Of a stretch of DNA of 64,000 nt, positions 8,666 through 17,176 are shown one piece after another (the stretch's first letter is position 1; the number at the start of each line of letters is the position of its first letter). Source of the DNA: Minicystis rosea (GTDB taxonomy: Bacteria; Myxococcota_A; Polyangia; Polyangiales; Polyangiaceae); assembly GCA_001931535.1 (NCBI GenBank), contig CP016211.1, positions 3,376,501 to 3,440,500 on the forward strand, read 5' to 3'. The notes beneath the pieces are model-generated. The model ran no database searches. It was not told the origin of the DNA and saw only the letters and a list, made by a program, of their open reading frames with translations. The position numbers and the translations under genes were made by a program.

Positions 8666-9418
8666 CTAACGAAGAAACCGCTCGATGGACGACGCGAGCG
8701 CGACCGGGGTCTCGAACATCGCGTAGTGCCCCGCGTTCGGGAAGGCTTCGAGCGTCGCGTTCGGGTAGTGCTCGAGGATCGTCTGCTTGACGACCCCGGG
8801 GCCGAGCGCCGGATCGTGCTCGCCCGCGATGGCCAGGAACGGTTTGTCGCTGCCCTTGATCTCGGCCACGAAGTCCGTCTTCGCCCACGCGACGAGGTAC
8901 GCCGCGAAGGCCTCCTTCGTCGAGGTGGCGAGGGAGTGGGCCACCATCTGATCGATCCACGTCGACGTGAGGCGCTTGCCGGTGGTCAGATCGATGATGC
9001 CGTAGCGGCTCCCCGCGGCCTCGGCAGCGCTCGTGAAGAAGCCCCACGTCGCGTCGTCGAACGGGACGCCGGTGGCGGGCACGGGGCTGATGCCGACGAG
9101 CTTTCGCACGCGCGACGGCGCGTCGGCGAGCACGCGCTGGATCGCCATGCCGCCCATCGAGTGGCCGACGAGCGAGAACGTGTCCCATCCGAGCGCGTCC
9201 GCGAGAGCGATCGCGTCGGCGCTGATCTCCTTCATGGTGAACGCGCCGCGGACGTCCTTGCTCCCGCCGTAGCCGCGATAATCCATGAACGCGTAGGTGA
9301 AGGCCTTAGGGTCGAGCACGTCGACGAACGGTCCCCAGCCTTCGGCGGAGCCGAACCAACCATGGAGGCAGAGGACTTTGTGATCGCCGTGACCAACGAG
9401 TCGATGATGGTTCGCCAT
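8666..9418 (-). CDS. Alpha/beta hydrolase
   Basis: A 250-aa alpha/beta-hydrolase fold protein. Oxyanion loop LCLHGWFGS, nucleophile elbow GHSMGG (Ser), acid in GEHDPALG, and His in NAGHYAMFE complete the triad. The ATG at 9418 begins MANHHR; the frame stays open upstream but that part overlaps the divergent gene and lacks family similarity. No signal peptide, so cytoplasmic. Substrate cannot be told; relatives include esterases and haloperoxidase-like or C-C hydrolases. It is divergent from the STAS-like gene with about 40 bp between the start codons. Confidence 0.85.
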   Translation of the reverse strand: MANHHRLVGHGDHKVLCLHGWFGSAEGWGPFVDVLDPKAFTYAFMDYRGYGGSKDVRGAFTMKEISADAIALADALGWDTFSLVGHSMGGMAIQRVLADAPSRVRKLVGISPVPATGVPFDDATWGFFTSAAEAAGSRYGIIDLTTGKRLTSTWIDQMVAHSLATSTKEAFAAYLVAWAKTDFVAEIKGSDKPFLAIAGEHDPALGPGVVKQTILEHYPNATLEAFPNAGHYAMFETPVALASSIERFLR

Positions 9419-9460
9419 GCGCCCATGATGCTGCGTGTCGCCGCGGACGTGAAGCGTAAG

Positions 9461-9859
9461 ATGCGGAGAGTGACACCGCAGATGCGATTCACCGTGGACG
9501 ACCGCGACGACGTGGTCGAGGCCGTGTTCGAAGGATGGGAGCTTCGGACGCAAAGCGATGTCCTCCGCTGGCGAAGCGCGGTGGAGCGCGAGCTCGCACG
9601 CTTCGGTCGCAAGGTGGACCTGCTCATCAACCTCGATGGCCTCGTGGTCCGTCCCGGGGTGAGCAGCTTCTTCGGCGAGCACCGCTCGGCCGTGCTCGCG
9701 ACGTACACGAAGCGGAGCTTCCGATACGGCGGCGACTCGGCGACGCGCACGACCGTCTTCACGACCTCGGTCCTGACGGGCGCGGCGGCGAACGTCTACC
9801 CGTCGCGGGCAGCGGCCCTCGCCGCGCTCAAGGCCGCGCGCGCTGCGAGCGGCCAGTAG
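9461..9859 (+). CDS. STAS/SpoIIAA-like hypothetical protein
   Basis: About 132 aa with alternating strands and helices: FTVDDRDDVVEAVFEGW, then a helix VLRWRSAVERELARF, then KVDLLINLDGLVVRPG. That order of secondary structure resembles SpoIIAA/STAS-like single-domain proteins common in myxobacteria, but this is a weak fold-level guess. Candidate starts are ATG 9461, GTG 9470 and ATG 9482; GGAGAG at 9465-9470 would serve the last one. Upstream DNA belongs to the divergent hydrolase promoter region. Confidence 0.6.
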   Translation: MRRVTPQMRFTVDDRDDVVEAVFEGWELRTQSDVLRWRSAVERELARFGRKVDLLINLDGLVVRPGVSSFFGEHRSAVLATYTKRSFRYGGDSATRTTVFTTSVLTGAAANVYPSRAAALAALKAARAASGQ

Positions 9860-10113
9860 CGCCGCATCGCGACGGCGCGCATCGACGACGTTCTCGTCCG
9901 CACAGCGACACAGCGCTCATGGAATGCGGCCGCAGATCACGAGACGTGTCGGCGCGTAGGTCATGTTCGTCTCCGTGTCCATGCAGGAGCGCGATGAGCG
10001 CGAGCACCCACGGAGGTTCGTAGGGAGCTCGTGAGCAGGCCCGACGTCGCGCTCCCTCGCCTGCGTTTCGCGTGCCCCTTGCAGCCTCGACCGTCCCGCA
10101 CCACGCTCCCCGC

Positions 10114-10338
10114 ATGATCCAGACCATCCAGATCAAGTATTGCCACGTTTGAAACTACAAACCCCGTGCTGCGAGTCTCGCGGCTGCAATCAAGAAGGAA
10201 ACGGGCGTCGACGCCAAGCTCGTGATCGGCACGCCCGGCCAGTTCGACGTGATCGTCGACGGTAACCTGATCTTCTCCAAGCACAAGGAGGGCCGCTTCC
10301 CGGAAGAGGAAGAGATCCTGCGCTCCTTGCCCGATTGA
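10114..10338 (+). CDS. SelW-like selenoprotein (CxxU, UGA = selenocysteine)
   Basis: 74 aa if the in-frame TGA at 10150-10152 is read as selenocysteine. It starts MIQTIQIKYCHV-U-NYKPRA, giving the CxxU redox motif (Cys10, Sec13) of the SelT/SelW/SelH (Rdx) thioredoxin-like family. It then matches the family to its end: SLAAAIKKETGV, FDVIVDGNLIFSK, EGRFPEEEEIL, closing at a TGA 10336-10338. Family members are small cytosolic thiol oxidoreductases of about 70-90 aa. Coding potential and family-like sequence continue uninterrupted after the UGA, and a bacterial SECIS-like hairpin sits right behind it. No clear ribosome-binding site is seen. The Sec machinery (selA, selB, selC, selD) is not in the window. 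Confidence 0.88.
10150..10184 (+). promoter_or_regulatory. Bacterial SECIS-like element after UGA(Sec)
   Basis: GCTGCG (10168-10173) pairs with CGCGGC (10179-10184) with one G-U pair around the loop AGTCT (10174-10178). The loop begins 21 nt after the UGA. The position and the G/U-containing apical loop resemble the E. coli fdhF SECIS (loop AGGUCU about 17 nt after UGA), which SelB recognises. Confidence 0.65.
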
Positions 10339-10363
10339 GCCTCACACGCTCTCCCCACTCGAT

Positions 10364-10392
10364 GGCTCGACGGCGCATCTCTCCATCGAGCC
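10364..10392 (+). terminator. Possible hairpin downstream of the selenoprotein gene
   Basis: GGCTCGA (10364-10370) and TCGAGCC (10386-10392) form a perfect 7-bp stem with a 15-nt loop, 25 nt after the stop. No T-run. It lies between convergent genes. Confidence 0.3.
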
Positions 10393-10582
10393 TCCCCAAG
10401 CCAATTCACCATCTCCTTCCGTGAGCGCAGCGAGGCCCTCCGGCATCGCCCGATAGGCCCAGTCTCGTTCGGCGAGGTCTGTTGTCGTCGTCCGGAGAAC
10501 GCCCGGTGAGCGGCCGACTTCACACTCCATGGAATGGAACGCGGCGGCGCATCCGGCGCCGCCGCGTAAGAACGAGACCGCT

Positions 10583-12163
10583 CTACAGCGCGCGCATGAA
10601 GGCGACGAGATCCCGTTTCTCGTCGGTGTCGAGCTCCAGGCGGAGCACGATGTTGAAGAGCTCGACGGTGTCTTCGAGCGTCAGGCAGCGGCCGTCGTGC
10701 ATGTAGGGCGGGCTCTCCTTGATCCCGCGCAACGTGAAGGTCTTGATCGGACCGTCGCCCGGCTCGTTCGCGAGGAAGCGCTCGAGGTGGAGATCGTGGA
10801 GCTGATTGTCGAGATAGAAGGGCGCCGCGTGGCAGCTCGAGCACTGGCCCTTTCCGAAGAAGAGCTGCTCGCCGCGCAGCTCGCTCGGCGTCGCCTTCGT
10901 GCGGTCGAGGTGGCCAGTGGACACGTCGAGCTTGGGCGCGGGCGGGAAGTCGAGCATGTTTTGGAGCTGCGCCATGTGGCTGACCTGGATGCGGTCGAGG
11001 ATGTTCATCCCCTTCTTCGTCGCGTGGATCTGGTCGCCGTTGAAGTAGGCCGTGCGCTGCTCGAACTCCGTGAAATCCTCGACGGAGCGCAGGCTCCGCT
11101 TGGAGCCGTGGATCTGCTGGTTGAACAAGCCGCGCAAGCTCACCGTGTCGACGCGGAAGCGCCGCTCCTGCGGGCGCATGTCCGGCGTGAGGTGGAATTG
11201 CCCGGTGGTGTGGCCGTTGATGTGGCAGTCGAGGCAGGTCACGCCGAGGCTCGGCTCACGCGACTTGCGATCATCGGTCGGGTTGAACTCCTCCTGCGGG
11301 AACGAGGTCACGAGGAGCCGGAGCCCATCGAGCTGCACCGGGGTGAGGAGGTCTTTGAACAACCGATAATAGTTGTTGATCGACACCACCTCGCCGCGCG
11401 ACACGTCACCGAGCTCCGGCCGGTTGCTCAGGAACATCGCCGGCGGGAACTCGGGGAGGAACGCCTCCGGCAAGTCGAAGTCCACGTCGAAGCGCTCGAG
11501 CCGCGGGAACATGGAGATCTGCATCTTCGGAAAGACCTGGCCACCGTTCGCCTGCAAGGGATGCGGCAGCGAGGGATACGGAAACACGTCCTGCCGTTTG
11601 ATCTCCGCAGGAGACATGACCGCGAGCTTGTCCCAGGTGAGCCCGTTCCGAAGGCGCGCCGTCGGCCCCACGCAGAGCGGCTTGCCGCGTGACATCTTGA
11701 CGTCGGGATCGAGCTTCGGGACCAGGTCGTAGCGCTCCTCGAGGAGCTTTTGCTGCGCCCGCATCACACGAGGCTTGTTGGCGCTCTCCCGCCGCATGAT
11801 GGCGAGCGGGTCTTCATAGGGCTTGTCCGCGTTCAATGGATCGCGGAAGAAGTCGAACCCCGAGACCTTCCCCTGTTTCGGTTGCCCGAGGAACACCGGA
11901 GACGACGGATCGGCCTTGTGAACGTTGAAGATGTCGGAGAGGTCGTGACGGCTCTTCTTCTGCTCCGGCCGCTGGACGGGCACGGCGCAAGACTCCTGGG
12001 CTCGCGCAATCGCGTCGGGCACGGGTTGTGGACAGCTGGTCTGTGCCCATCCACTGGCGATGCCGCAGCTCGCCAACGATGCCGTGGCGAGCGCGACATA
12101 CCAAGCGAACCCGCGACCGCGCACGGTGGACGGTCGTGAAGTGACTGATCGGTTCCTTCCCAC
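10583..12163 (-). CDS. Exported di-haem cytochrome c peroxidase-like protein
   Basis: 526 aa with an N-terminal hydrophobic export segment (FAWYVALATASLASCGIASGWAQ). Two haem c sites, CLDCH (residues 310-314) and CSSCH (441-445), and the late motif IKESPPYMHDGRC place it with the periplasmic di-haem cytochrome c peroxidase/MauG-like superfamily. The N-terminal 300 residues are unusual in length, since the classical peroxidase has about 330 aa in total. GTG at 12163 is the longest start; the GTG encoding Val14 (12124-12122) is an alternative nearer the signal sequence. Peroxide reduction is an inference: true substrate unknown. Transcribed alone and convergent with the selenoprotein gene. Confidence 0.8.
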   Translation of the reverse strand: MGRNRSVTSRPSTVRGRGFAWYVALATASLASCGIASGWAQTSCPQPVPDAIARAQESCAVPVQRPEQKKSRHDLSDIFNVHKADPSSPVFLGQPKQGKVSGFDFFRDPLNADKPYEDPLAIMRRESANKPRVMRAQQKLLEERYDLVPKLDPDVKMSRGKPLCVGPTARLRNGLTWDKLAVMSPAEIKRQDVFPYPSLPHPLQANGGQVFPKMQISMFPRLERFDVDFDLPEAFLPEFPPAMFLSNRPELGDVSRGEVVSINNYYRLFKDLLTPVQLDGLRLLVTSFPQEEFNPTDDRKSREPSLGVTCLDCHINGHTTGQFHLTPDMRPQERRFRVDTVSLRGLFNQQIHGSKRSLRSVEDFTEFEQRTAYFNGDQIHATKKGMNILDRIQVSHMAQLQNMLDFPPAPKLDVSTGHLDRTKATPSELRGEQLFFGKGQCSSCHAAPFYLDNQLHDLHLERFLANEPGDGPIKTFTLRGIKESPPYMHDGRCLTLEDTVELFNIVLRLELDTDEKRDLVAFMRAL

Positions 12164-12309
12164 GCTCGTTTGCCTAACAAGCGCCGTACCGATTCCTGAT
12201 CGCCACTCCCCCCTTCGAAGGACGAAGTGCAGGGGCCTCCCGACTTGAGGCCCTGACCTTCACCCGCAACGGAACGTCGTGCGATGACGCGCGGCCGTGC
12301 GCGGAGGTG

Positions 12310-12948
12310 CTAATCGCCCGAAGCGCGGCGGCGCTTCGTCGTGCCCTGCGCGCCGCCGCCGTGGAGCACCCCGCGGACGACCTCCACGATCGGCTCGACG
12401 AGCTCCGCGAGCCGATCGACCCGGTCCTCCTCGAAAGCCTCGAGCGTGAGCTCGTTGATGCCGCCCACGATCACCATCGCGACCGCGGTCGAGATCGGCG
12501 GCCGCCGCCCCTCCGCGTTGATCTCCCGCCGCAGGAAGGCCGCGAATCTCCGCATCACCCGCCGCCGGATCGCGAGCCCTTCGCTTCCCAAGTGCAGGAT
12601 CTCGATCGCGAGCGCGCGGACCACGCGCGGCCGTTCCTGGAGGCGCGCGAGGTAGAACGTCGCGCCCGCCTCGATCCGCCCTTCGCCGCGCGGGAGACGC
12701 TCGATGGCGGTGTCGAGCTCGTCGAGCAGGTGCGAGCTCACGCTCTCGTACAGGGCGAGGAGGCACGCGTCCTTCGTCTCGAAGTGCTCGTAGAACGTGC
12801 GCTTCGAGACGCGCGCGCGGCGCACGATCTCGGCGATCGTGAGGTCGGCCCAGCCGACGTCGCCCAGGCCCTCGAGCACGGCGGCGAGGAGGCGTTCACG
12901 GTACTCGCCCTCGGCGAGCGTTTCGTCGGTGCTCGTCACGTTCTTCAC
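12310..12948 (-). CDS. TetR-family transcriptional regulator
   Basis: 212 aa. Residues about 17-62 form the TetR helix-turn-helix: LTIAEIVRRARVSKRTFYEHFETKDA is the typical recognition region. The rest is an all-helical ligand/dimer domain of no recognised subclass. The GTG at 12948 (or GTG 12939) begins only 3 bp from an operator-like repeat, suggesting autorepression. It is divergent from the Baeyer-Villiger monooxygenase operon, which it presumably represses until a ketone or lipid ligand binds (inference from position and the shared operators). Confidence 0.9.
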   Translation of the reverse strand: MKNVTSTDETLAEGEYRERLLAAVLEGLGDVGWADLTIAEIVRRARVSKRTFYEHFETKDACLLALYESVSSHLLDELDTAIERLPRGEGRIEAGATFYLARLQERPRVVRALAIEILHLGSEGLAIRRRVMRRFAAFLRREINAEGRRPPISTAVAMVIVGGINELTLEAFEEDRVDRLAELVEPIVEVVRGVLHGGGAQGTTKRRRASGD

Positions 12949-12950
12949 GT

Positions 12951-12970
12951 TTGGTACTTGACGGTACCAG
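12951..12970. promoter_or_regulatory. TetR operator 1
   Basis: TTGGTAC-TTGACG-GTACCAG: 7-bp inverted arms with one end mismatch and a 6-bp spacer. It has the same layout as operator 2, with centres 39 bp apart (about four helical turns). It overlaps a candidate plus-strand -35 box. Confidence 0.75.
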
Positions 12971-12985
12971 AGCCCTCGCTAGAGT
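12958..12985 (+). promoter_or_regulatory. Candidate promoter of the monooxygenase operon
   Basis: TTGACG (12958-12963) and TAGAGT (12980-12985) with a 16-bp spacer. The -35 lies in operator 1, and the predicted start falls in or just before operator 2, so repressor binding at both would occlude polymerase. Confidence 0.5.
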
Positions 12986-12989
12986 CAAT

Positions 12990-13009
12990 TTGGTACCGCG
13001 AAGTACCAA
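12990..13009. promoter_or_regulatory. TetR operator 2
   Basis: TTGGTAC-CGCGAA-GTACCAA is a perfect 7-bp inverted repeat with a 6-bp spacer, about 30 bp before the monooxygenase start codon. Confidence 0.8.
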
Positions 13010-13040
13010 CTAACCTGCTCCTTCACCCGCGAGAGGACCG

Positions 13041-14573
13041 ATGTCTCCTTCCTCCCCCGAGCACTTCGATGTTCTCGTCATCGGCGCCGGCCTCTCCGGC
13101 ATCGGCGCCGCCTACCACCTACAGACGCTCTGTCCCACGCGCACGTATGCCATCCTCGAAGGTCGCGAGGCGATCGGCGGGACGTGGGATCTCTTCCGCT
13201 ATCCCGGCATCCGATCCGACTCCGACATGTTCACGCTCGGCTATCGCTTCCGGCCTTGGCGCGACGGGAAAGCGATCGCCGATGGTCCGTCGATCAAGGC
13301 CTATATCGAGAGCACGGCCGCGGAGAACGGCATCGCCGAGCACATCCGGTTTCGCCATCGCGTGACGCGCGCCGAGTGGTCGTCGGCGGAGGCGCGTTGG
13401 CTCGTCACGGCCGAGGTGGGCCCGGAGCGCAACGAGGTCCGCTACACGTGCAACTTCCTCTATGCGTGCACGGGATATTACGATTATGCGAAAGGCTACA
13501 CGCCGGAGTTTCCCGGGCGCGAGCGCTTCCGTGGTCGCGTCGTGCACCCGCAGCACTGGCCGGAAGACCTCGATTACACGGGCAAGCGCGTCGTCGTGAT
13601 CGGGAGCGGCGCGACGGCGATCACGCTCGTGCCGGCCATGGCCGAGAAGGCCGGGCACGTGACGATGTTGCAGCGTTCACCGACGTACGTCGCGTCGCTG
13701 CCGGCGCGCGACGCCATCGCCGACGTGCTCCGGCGCATCCTCCCCGATCGCGCGGCCTACGCGGCGACGCGGTGGAAGAACGTGCTCCGCGGAATGCTCT
13801 ACTACGACCTCGCGCGCCGGCGCCCGGCGGTGATGAAGCGCTTCCTCCGCAAGGCGGCGCGCCGCGCGCTCGGGCCGGACTTCGACGTCGATACGCATTT
13901 CTCGCCGCGCTACGAGCCGTGGGACGAGCGCCTCTGCGTCGCGCCGGACGGCGACTTCTTCCGCGCGCTTCGGAAGGGCCGCGCATCGGTGGTGACCGAT
14001 ACCATCGAGACGTTCACCGAGACGGGCATCCGCCTTCACTCGGGCGCGCACCTCGACGCCGACATCATCATCACCGCGACCGGCCTCAACGCGAAGCTCC
14101 TGTGCGGGCTCTCGCTCTTCATCGACGGCGCGCCGGTCGATCTCGGCAAGACCACGGCTTACAAGGGCATGATGTACAGCGACGTGCCGAACCTCGCTTC
14201 GGCCATCGGTTACACGAACGCTTCGTGGACGCTCAAATGCGATCTCACCGCCGAGCACGTGTGTCGCATCCTCAATCACATGCGCGAGCACGGCTATGCG
14301 AGCGCCACGCCGCGCACGCGTGACGCATCGATGCCGACCGAGCCGCTCCTCGGCCTCAAGTCCGGCTACGTGCAGCGCGCGCTCCAAAGCCTCCCGAAGC
14401 AGGGGGCGCGCGCGCCGTGGAAGCTGCACCAAAACTACGTGAAGGATCTTTTCCTGCTGCGGTTCGGGCGTGTCGCCGAGGATGAGCTGGAGCTCGCACG
14501 TGCGCCGCGGGAAAGCGCGGTGTCTCGACGTGATCCGGTGCCCGCCGCGGCGGGAGGAGTGAGCCATGCGTGA
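13041..14573 (+). CDS. Flavin-dependent (Baeyer-Villiger-type) monooxygenase
   Basis: 510 aa class B flavoprotein monooxygenase. An N-terminal FAD Rossmann motif VIGAGLSGIGAAYHL, GGTWDLFRYPG as in BVMOs, the fingerprint FRGRVVHPQHWP (FxGxxxHxxxWP) and the second NADPH Rossmann motif VVIGSGATAI are all present. It converts ketones to esters or hydroxylates lipophilic substrates; closest in type to the MymA/AlmA-like group (inference). It is the first gene of a compact operon; its end overlaps the SDR start by 8 bp. Controlled by the divergent TetR. Confidence 0.92.
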   Translation: MSPSSPEHFDVLVIGAGLSGIGAAYHLQTLCPTRTYAILEGREAIGGTWDLFRYPGIRSDSDMFTLGYRFRPWRDGKAIADGPSIKAYIESTAAENGIAEHIRFRHRVTRAEWSSAEARWLVTAEVGPERNEVRYTCNFLYACTGYYDYAKGYTPEFPGRERFRGRVVHPQHWPEDLDYTGKRVVVIGSGATAITLVPAMAEKAGHVTMLQRSPTYVASLPARDAIADVLRRILPDRAAYAATRWKNVLRGMLYYDLARRRPAVMKRFLRKAARRALGPDFDVDTHFSPRYEPWDERLCVAPDGDFFRALRKGRASVVTDTIETFTETGIRLHSGAHLDADIIITATGLNAKLLCGLSLFIDGAPVDLGKTTAYKGMMYSDVPNLASAIGYTNASWTLKCDLTAEHVCRILNHMREHGYASATPRTRDASMPTEPLLGLKSGYVQRALQSLPKQGARAPWKLHQNYVKDLFLLRFGRVAEDELELARAPRESAVSRRDPVPAAAGGVSHA

Positions 14574-15387
14574 CGGAATGCGTCTCCACGATCGCACTGC
14601 AGTCATCACCGGCGCCGCGAGCGGGATCGGGCGCGCCATCGCGGTCTCGCTCGCGCGTCGCGGCTGCCATCTCGCGCTCGCCGACGTGAACGAAGCGGGG
14701 CTCGCCGAGACCGCGCGGATCGTTCGGAGCACGTCGCTCCTCGTGAGCGAGCACCGGCTCGACGTCTCCGATCCGCAGGCGGTCGCAAAGTTTCCCGCCG
14801 CGGTCGCCGAGGCGCATCCGCGGATCGATCTGCTGGTGAACAACGCCGGCGTCGCGGTGGGCGGCACGTTCGAGCAGGTGAGCGAGGCCGATTTCGAGTG
14901 GCTCTTCTCGATCAACTTCTGGGGCGTCGTACGGATGACGCGCGCGTTCTTGCCGGCGCTGCGCCGGAGCGACGACGCGCGCATCGTGAACCTCTCGAGC
15001 GTCTTCGGCATCGTGGCGCCGCCTGGACAAGCGGCCTACGTCGCCAGCAAGTTCGCGGTGCGCGGCTTCTCCGAGTCGCTCCGCCACGAGCTCGAAGGCT
15101 CCACGGTCGGCGTCACCGTCGTCCATCCGGGCGGCGTCGCCACGTCGATCGCGAAGAGCGCGCGTGTGCCGACGGGGTTCGATTCCGCGGAGGTCGAGCG
15201 ACGGCGCGCAGGCTTCGAGAAGCACCTTCGCCTTCCGCCGGACGTCGCGGGCGAGACGATCGTGCGTGGTGTGGAGGCACGGAAGCCGCGCGTGCTCGTG
15301 GGCAACGATGCGATCGCGCTCTCGCTCGTCGAGCGCGTCGCGCCCGTCTCGTATTGGAAGCTGCTCGGCCGCGCGATGAGCGATTGA
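14566..15387 (+). CDS. Short-chain dehydrogenase/reductase (SDR)
   Basis: 273 aa classical SDR. It has the cofactor motif TGAASGIG, NNAG, the catalytic Ser in NLSSVFG and YVASK (Tyr, Lys). The Asp in LADV at the end of strand 2 favours NAD(H). It overlaps the monooxygenase by 8 bp, so translation is coupled. It probably oxidises an alcohol to the ketone used by the monooxygenase, or works on the product (inference). Confidence 0.92.
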   Translation: MRDGMRLHDRTAVITGAASGIGRAIAVSLARRGCHLALADVNEAGLAETARIVRSTSLLVSEHRLDVSDPQAVAKFPAAVAEAHPRIDLLVNNAGVAVGGTFEQVSEADFEWLFSINFWGVVRMTRAFLPALRRSDDARIVNLSSVFGIVAPPGQAAYVASKFAVRGFSESLRHELEGSTVGVTVVHPGGVATSIAKSARVPTGFDSAEVERRRAGFEKHLRLPPDVAGETIVRGVEARKPRVLVGNDAIALSLVERVAPVSYWKLLGRAMSD

Positions 15388-15398
15388 AAGGAATCGAC

Positions 15399-16346
15399 AT
15401 GACGTCACCTGCCCAAGAATCCCCCGTGGAGCTGCGATCGCCCGCCGCTCAGGTCTCGAAACAGGAAGGGCGCGCGCGCGCCGGGGCCGTCGACGTCGCC
15501 TATGACGTTCGCGGATCCGGCGAGCCGCTCCTCCTCGTCCCCGGTCTCTCGATGCGACGGCTCATGTGGCCGGACGAGCTCTGCGACACGCTCGCCGCCA
15601 TGGGCTTCCGCGTGGTGCGCATGGACAACCGCGACGCCGGCGACTCTTCGCGCATCGATGCGCCGCCGCCGAACGTCCTCGCGATCCTGCGGCGCTCGTT
15701 CCTCGGCCTCGGCTTCGACGTGCCCTATCGCCTCGAGGACATGGCCGAAGATGCGTTCGGTCTCATGCGCGAGCTCGGGCACGAGCGCTTCCACGTCGCG
15801 GGCGCATCGATGGGTGGAATGATCGCGCAGACGATGGCGATCCTGCGCCCGTCGCGCCTCTCCACGATGACGTCGATCATGTCGGGCCCGGGAGGACGCC
15901 GCTATGCGGTGGGAAAGGTCTCCGCGCTCCGCGCCCTCCTCACGCCCCTGCCGCGCGAGCGCGATGCGCAGGTCGAGCACCTCGTGAAGACGTTCCACAT
16001 CTTGAACGGCGACGGGCTCCCCTTCGACGAAGGGGCCGCGCGCACGCTCGCCGTCGCGCAGGTGGACGGCGGGACGTCCCCCGCCGCGAGCGCGCGTCAC
16101 CTCGGCGCGATCATCGAGAGCTCGGGGCGGCGCCGCGCGCTGCTCCGCAACGTGAAGACGCCGACGCTCGTCATCCACGGCTCGCACGATCCGCTCCTTC
16201 CGCTCCGAGGCGCGGTCGCGACGGCGCGTCACATCCCGCGCGCGGAGCTGCTCGTCGTCCGCGGCATGGGTCACAACCTGCCCGCACAGGCGCTGCCCAT
16301 CTTGGCCGGCGCGATGGCGACGCACGCGCGCAAAGCTTCGGCGTGA
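15399..16346 (+). CDS. Alpha/beta hydrolase
   Basis: 315 aa, ATG at 15399 behind AAAGGAA. Motifs are the oxyanion-region LLLVPGLSM, nucleophile elbow GASMGG (Ser), Asp in GSHDPLLP and His in MGHNLPA. It starts 11 bp after the SDR. Being next to a Baeyer-Villiger enzyme, it is a good candidate esterase/lactonase for the ester product (inference). Confidence 0.9.
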   Translation: MTSPAQESPVELRSPAAQVSKQEGRARAGAVDVAYDVRGSGEPLLLVPGLSMRRLMWPDELCDTLAAMGFRVVRMDNRDAGDSSRIDAPPPNVLAILRRSFLGLGFDVPYRLEDMAEDAFGLMRELGHERFHVAGASMGGMIAQTMAILRPSRLSTMTSIMSGPGGRRYAVGKVSALRALLTPLPRERDAQVEHLVKTFHILNGDGLPFDEGAARTLAVAQVDGGTSPAASARHLGAIIESSGRRRALLRNVKTPTLVIHGSHDPLLPLRGAVATARHIPRAELLVVRGMGHNLPAQALPILAGAMATHARKASA

Positions 16347-16424
16347 TCCGTCACCGGTACCGGTGAAACGCTTCCTCGGCTCATCTCCTTTGCACGGACT
16401 TCTCCACCTTCGTCGTCGGTGCCC

Positions 16425-17153
16425 ATGAACACCACCGCTCTTCCTGCCCCTGCCGTCGATTTGCCGCGCGCGGCGCGCTCGCTCCGCGCGCTCATCAAGA
16501 ACCCCGACGACCTGCCGCAGGTCTTCGCGCTCATCGAATCGCTCTCGAGCGAGTCGCATCTTCGCCGCCTCCGCGCTGGCTTTCGCAAGACCGAGGCGGG
16601 CCGGCGCCTCCTCCGCACGCGACCGGACATCGTCACGGTCCTCGCCGATCGCGACCGGCTGCGCGCGATGCCCGAAGGTTCGCTCGGCCGCGCGTACCTC
16701 GCGTTCGTCGAGAGCGAGAACATCTCGGCGCAAGGCATCCGCGACGCGAGCGAAACCGGACGGCGCCGCGCGGCGATCGATGAAGAGATCACCTTCATCC
16801 GCGAGCGCATGCGCGACACCCACGACCTTTGGCACGCAGCCACGGGCTACCGCGGCGACGTGCTCGGCGAGGTCGGGCTCCTCGCGTTCATCGTCGCGCA
16901 GCAGTGGAGCACCGCGATCGCGCTCATCGTGGTCGCGGCGATGCTGAAGGGCTTGGGACGTGCCAATGTCGTCGGCGTCGTGCGCGACGGCTACCGCCGC
17001 GGCCGCAAAGCGGCCTGGCTCCCCTCGCAAGAGTGGGAATCGCTGCTCGAGAGGCCGGTCGACGAAATCCGTGCAGAGCTCGCGCTCGGCGCGCCGCCGA
17101 TCTATACGCCCGTGCGGAGCCACGAGCTCCGCGCCCAGGGAGTCGTTGGCTGA
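16425..17153 (+). CDS. Coq4-like protein
   Basis: 242 aa from the ATG at 16425 (GTG 16419 is equally in frame). The stretch RMRDTHDLWHAATGYRGD followed by LGE gives the HDxxH-(x)n-E metal-binding signature of COQ4, which binds zinc and acts in ubiquinone assembly, recently shown for eukaryotic COQ4 as a C1 decarboxylase/hydroxylase. In bacteria many Coq4 homologues sit in lipid- or redox-modification operons rather than with ubi genes, as here. A redox or isoprenoid-like substrate is possible; the exact role is unknown. Confidence 0.8.
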   Translation: MNTTALPAPAVDLPRAARSLRALIKNPDDLPQVFALIESLSSESHLRRLRAGFRKTEAGRRLLRTRPDIVTVLADRDRLRAMPEGSLGRAYLAFVESENISAQGIRDASETGRRRAAIDEEITFIRERMRDTHDLWHAATGYRGDVLGEVGLLAFIVAQQWSTAIALIVVAAMLKGLGRANVVGVVRDGYRRGRKAAWLPSQEWESLLERPVDEIRAELALGAPPIYTPVRSHELRAQGVVG

Positions 17154-17176
17154 TCGAAGCACGGAGAGGAGCGCCG

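Noticed and set aside
10114..10152. Selenoprotein gene as a pseudogene with premature stop
   Set aside because: The UGA sits exactly where Sec/Cys occurs in the CxxU/CxxC motif, the sequence after it matches the family to the end, and a SECIS-like hairpin follows.
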